A stretch of 64,000 nucleotides of DNA from Bog-113 sp965226755 (GTDB lineage: Bacteria > Acidobacteriota > Terriglobia > Bryobacterales > Bryobacteraceae): the NCBI GenBank assembly GCA_965226755.1, contig CBDDDT010000003.1, positions 2,356,001 to 2,420,000 of the forward strand, given 5' to 3'. The translations under genes and the position numbers were made by a program. This document shows, piece by piece, positions 61,401-64,000 of the stretch (its first letter is position 1; each line of letters starts with the position of its first letter). The notes below the pieces were generated by a model. It saw only the letters and a list, made by a program, of their open reading frames with translations. It was not told the DNA's origin and did not search any database.

Positions 61401-62687
61401 ATGCCAGCCACTCTTCCCGTTGTGCGTGATATCGAAGTCACCACATTGCGCAACGGCGTACGCGTCATTACCGAGCAAATGGCTCACGTTCGTTCCGTCT
61501 CCGTCGGGGTTTGGATCGGCTCCGGATCGCGCCGCGAATCGCTCGAACAGAACGGCCTTTCGCACTTCATCGAACACATGCTCTTCAAGGGCAGCCGCTC
61601 GCGCTCCGCCGAAGAGATCGCGCGTTCCGTCGATTCCATCGGCGGCAATCTCGACGCCTTCACCGCCAAAGAATTGGTCTGCTACAACACCAAGGTTTTA
61701 GACGAGCATCTGCCTCTCGCCTTCGACGTCCTCAGTGATCTGGTTCTTCATCCTCTTCTCCGCGAAGAAGATATCGCCAAAGAAAAAGGCGTGATCCTCG
61801 AAGAACTCAAGATGGAGGCCGACAATCCCGATTACCTCGTCCACGAGCTCTTCTCCGCCAATTTCTGGAGTGGTCATCCGCTCGGCCGTCCCATTCTGGG
61901 CACGCGCGAAAGTGTCCGCGGTTTCGATCGCGACAAGCTGCTCGAGTATTACCGCGGCGTCTATTCCCCGTCCAACCTGCTGATCACCGCCGCCGGCAAT
62001 CTGGAGCACGGCCGCCTGGAACAGCTGGCGCGCGATTGCTTCGAGTCGCTCGACCCCGCGGAACCTGCTCCGCCTCAACCCGCGCCGGTCACCCACGCCA
62101 GCATCACGCTCAAGCACAAGAAAGAGCTCGAACAGGTGCACCTTTGCCTCGGGGTTCCCTGCTATCCCGTGGCCCACGAACAGCGCTTTGCCTGCTACGT
62201 GCTCAACAACCTTCTCGGCGGCGGCATGAGTTCCCGCCTTTTCCAGAACATCCGGGAGCGCCAGGGCCTGGCTTATTCCGTCTTCTCCGATCTCAACCCT
62301 TATCGCGACACCGGTTGCATGTCCATCTACGCCGGCACGTCACTCGAATCCGCGCGCAAGGTAGTCGATTCCGTTCTCAACGAATTCCGTCAGCTCAAGC
62401 AGGACGGCATTCCCGCCGAAGAACTCCGCCGCGCCAAAGACCACCTGAAAGGTTCGCTCATGCTGAGTCTCGAATCCACCTCGAGCCGCATGTCGAATCT
62501 CGCGCGCCAGGAGCTTTATTTCCAGCACTTCTTCACGCTCGACGAGTTGGTCGACCGCATCGAGGAAGTCACCGCCGCGCAGGTGCAGGACATCGCGTGC
62601 ACGTTCTTCAAGCAGGAGTACATCGCCCTCACCATTCTCGGCAACCTGGAAGGCTTCAAGCTGACCCGCGAAGATCTCGTCTGCTGA
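61401..62687 (+). CDS. M16 family zinc metallopeptidase (processing-protease-like)
   Basis: 428 residues. The inverted zinc motif is HFIEH (H55, E58, H59), with the third ligand Glu in the EELKMEADNP helix (about 130s). GGNLDAFTAKELVCYNTKVL and the C-terminal GGGMSSRLFQNIRERQGLAYSV (Arg/Tyr substrate pair) complete an active M16B single-chain enzyme. No signal peptide. It probably degrades or processes peptides in the cytoplasm or periplasm. It is convergent with the MBL gene with a 3-base gap. Confidence 0.92.
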   Translation: MPATLPVVRDIEVTTLRNGVRVITEQMAHVRSVSVGVWIGSGSRRESLEQNGLSHFIEHMLFKGSRSRSAEEIARSVDSIGGNLDAFTAKELVCYNTKVLDEHLPLAFDVLSDLVLHPLLREEDIAKEKGVILEELKMEADNPDYLVHELFSANFWSGHPLGRPILGTRESVRGFDRDKLLEYYRGVYSPSNLLITAAGNLEHGRLEQLARDCFESLDPAEPAPPQPAPVTHASITLKHKKELEQVHLCLGVPCYPVAHEQRFACYVLNNLLGGGMSSRLFQNIRERQGLAYSVFSDLNPYRDTGCMSIYAGTSLESARKVVDSVLNEFRQLKQDGIPAEELRRAKDHLKGSLMLSLESTSSRMSNLARQELYFQHFFTLDELVDRIEEVTAAQVQDIACTFFKQEYIALTILGNLEGFKLTREDLVC

Positions 62688-62690
62688 ATT

Positions 62691-63560
62691 TTATTTGCCG
62701 GCTTCCGTGGCCAGCCGTTTCTTCAATTGTTCCCGCGACGTCTCCGCCAGAACCCGGCAAGCGTTTGGGTCGATCATCGCGTCCGCGTTGGACTCGCGCT
62801 GCTTAAGCCGTTCCCAAAGATTAGAGGCGTCCGGGTGCGGCGTGATCAGGATGTCGCAAGGTGCGCCGTTTAGAAACGCATAGCTCCGCTCGAAATCCTC
62901 CCCGTGAGCGTCTTCCTTTCTGCCGCTGTACAGAAACCCGTTGGCGGAAATGGGCGACAGGCTATCGGCATAAACGAGGTTGAGACACCGGCCCTTTTCG
63001 CAAGAGCGCCATGTCCAACTCGTTCCGCCCGGCGTGTGGCCTGGCGTGAAATGCGCGGTGACCGCGACGCCGCCCGCCCGCAGTGTCTCGCCATTTTTAA
63101 ACTTATCCACCCGCGCCACCCGCGCGATGGCTGGCAGCGATCCAAACTGCGGATCATCCCGCGGCGACATGCCGCGTTTCAGCACATCCGCGGTCCACGG
63201 ACTGGCGGCCACGCGCGCGCCGCTGAGCTTCTGAAGTGCGGCGATTCCGCCGGCGTGATCGAAATGCGCATGCGAGTTAATGATCAGCTTGACGTCTTCA
63301 AGTCGAAATCCCAGCGAACGAATGTTAGCCGCAATCCTCGGCGCCGACTCCGGCAGCGCGCCGTCAATCAGCACATCGCCTCCCTCCGAAGTGATCAGGA
63401 CCGAACTCAGTCCGTCCGTGCCGACGTAATAGGTATTCCCATAAATCTTGAACGCCTGATGCGGCTTGTTCCAGGCCGCGCAATTGGCGCAGGAAGAATG
63501 CGTTTCCCGAGCGGCAAGCGGAAGCATCAGCAGGACGAGCAGCAGGTTTCGACAGCACAT
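62691..63560 (-). CDS. Subclass B3-like metallo-beta-lactamase-fold protein
   Basis: 289 residues from ATG 63560, giving a clean signal peptide (MCCRNLLLVLLMLPLAA). The zinc motif is HAHFDH (H97, H99, D101, H102), then HFTPGHTPGGTSW and ILITPHPD. This ligand set and the spacing fit subclass B3 enzymes. Some B3-like proteins are true beta-lactamases and others are different hydrolases, so resistance should not be assumed. It lies divergent from the last, partial gene. Confidence 0.85.
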   Translation of the reverse strand: MCCRNLLLVLLMLPLAARETHSSCANCAAWNKPHQAFKIYGNTYYVGTDGLSSVLITSEGGDVLIDGALPESAPRIAANIRSLGFRLEDVKLIINSHAHFDHAGGIAALQKLSGARVAASPWTADVLKRGMSPRDDPQFGSLPAIARVARVDKFKNGETLRAGGVAVTAHFTPGHTPGGTSWTWRSCEKGRCLNLVYADSLSPISANGFLYSGRKEDAHGEDFERSYAFLNGAPCDILITPHPDASNLWERLKQRESNADAMIDPNACRVLAETSREQLKKRLATEAGK

Positions 63561-63678
63561 CCGACCATGGTAAGACGCTGCGGACACGGCGATTCGGTTT
63601 GCAAGTCCATCGGGTTGTTTCGCCTTATGTTCGTCCAAAACGCCGGGTTCCCCGCCCGTGTTTTTCTTCTGAGCGTGC

Positions 63679-63684
63679 TATAAA
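63679..63684 (+). promoter_or_regulatory. -10-like box before the last gene
   Basis: TATAAA in the AT-rich stretch 26 bases before ATG 63710 and followed by a GGGGG ribosome site. No convincing -35 box is seen. Confidence 0.33.
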
Positions 63685-63709
63685 ATACAAACAGGGGGCG
63701 ACATGACCG

Positions 63710-64000
63710 ATGTCCGCCAAGCTAAACATTAAACCTAACAACTCACGTTCATCAGGTGCGTCATATACTACAGATCAAGGTATGAGTTCAGGCGCACCCA
63801 TGGTTCGATCTTCTGAATTTTGCGCGCCTCTGCTCGAAAAGCTTGAGCAACTAAGAAACACCATAGGTGAAGATGCGCCTTCACCTGGCGCTCTTGATCG
63901 AGCCGGGCAGCTCATCGGCGAGTTGTCCATGTACGCGGAAACTGTCCCGGATTCGGGCGTCTCTCCGCTGGATGGGGGGGTCGATATCGATTGGAGTGTG
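63710..64000 (+). CDS. Start of an unknown gene, cut by the window edge
   Basis: The frame is open from ATG 63710 to the window end (97 codons). The first 35 residues are polar and Ser/Asn-rich; about 35-75 is helical (EFCAPLLEKLEQLRNTIG). The visible end is PLDGGVDIDWS, resembling the DGGVxIEW motif seen in short accessory proteins found beside toxin-like or defence genes. The codons are richer in A and T than neighbouring genes, which suggests different origin. A nine-codon frame at ATG 63703 overlaps the ribosome site and may be a leader. Identity unknown. Confidence 0.5.
   Translation, partial: MSAKLNIKPNNSRSSGASYTTDQGMSSGAPMVRSSEFCAPLLEKLEQLRNTIGEDAPSPGALDRAGQLIGELSMYAETVPDSGVSPLDGGVDIDWSV

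Noticed and set aside
62691..63560. Carbapenemase resistance gene
   Set aside because: The B3-type zinc ligands are present, but many chromosomal B3-like proteins are not beta-lactamases and no resistance context is present.

Overview
This is a GC-rich, gene-dense bacterial chromosome segment. It has about 57 protein-coding genes, one tRNA and no gene-free stretch longer than roughly 220 bases. The family mix suggests Acidobacteriota, near Solibacter/Bryobacter. That mix includes TolB/TPR secreted proteins, a tandem DUF507 protein, UPF0182, PadR regulators, a subclass B3 metallo-beta-lactamase fold, and many ATGA/GTGA start-stop overlaps. The phylum call is an inference from gene content; no rRNA gene is present to test it.

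Layout. 1-7.2 kb: end of mutL, then recO-glyQ-glyS-ppdK and a small membrane protein, one forward operon-like run. 7.3-14.4 kb: ABC ATPase and a long TPR protein (reverse), miaA and a TolB/TPR protein (forward), speA (reverse). 14.6-21.1 kb: a forward run with a TPP-dependent pyruvate oxidase-like enzyme, deoB-tpiA-MFS, then DUF507-rbsK. 21.1-22.7 kb (reverse): a DedA-rhodanese fusion whose frame is interrupted by UGA in the rhodanese active-site loop, and a secreted lectin-like protein. 22.8-25.8 kb: archaeal-type ornithine cyclodeaminase, queF and a methyltransferase. 25.8-27.1 kb: FlK-like thioesterase and an exported TIM-barrel protein. 27.1 kb: PPK2 kinase. 27.8-35.2 kb: a seven-gene reverse carotenoid cluster. 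35.3-43.7 kb: STAS protein, a secreted protein, a CaCA exchanger, nadB, aroB-ubiE, isocitrate dehydrogenase and gap. 43.9-51.5 kb: His-rich small protein, UPF0182, tRNA-Met, GH51 arabinofuranosidase, PadR/VOC divergent pair, thiG and a Tat-exported protein. 51.7-64 kb: a frameshifted EF-G paralogue, MltD-like transglycosylase, an acidic/histone-H1-like protein, DUF892-YtxH protein, DUF3455, an SDR, two small secreted proteins, rlmN, an M16 protease, an MBL-fold protein and the start of an AT-richer unknown gene.

How the genes work together. Much of the window is housekeeping: repair, tRNA charging and modification, central carbon metabolism, NAD, shikimate, quinone and thiamine biosynthesis. 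The main accessory unit is the carotenoid cluster: crtB, two crtI-type desaturases, crtE, an alpha/beta-hydrolase with a Cys elbow, a GT2 and a CruF-like protein. It should make an acyclic, probably hydroxylated and glycosylated carotenoid.

The most interesting observation is the DedA-rhodanese gene. Past the UGA, the frame continues as a perfect rhodanese C-terminus for 50 codons. Immediately after the UGA, the mRNA can fold into a strong hairpin with the spacing and loop G expected of a bacterial SECIS element. It is therefore a good candidate for a selenocysteine-containing membrane rhodanese. The nearby EF-G paralogue carries two single-base insertions, so sequence error must be excluded before relying on single-base features.
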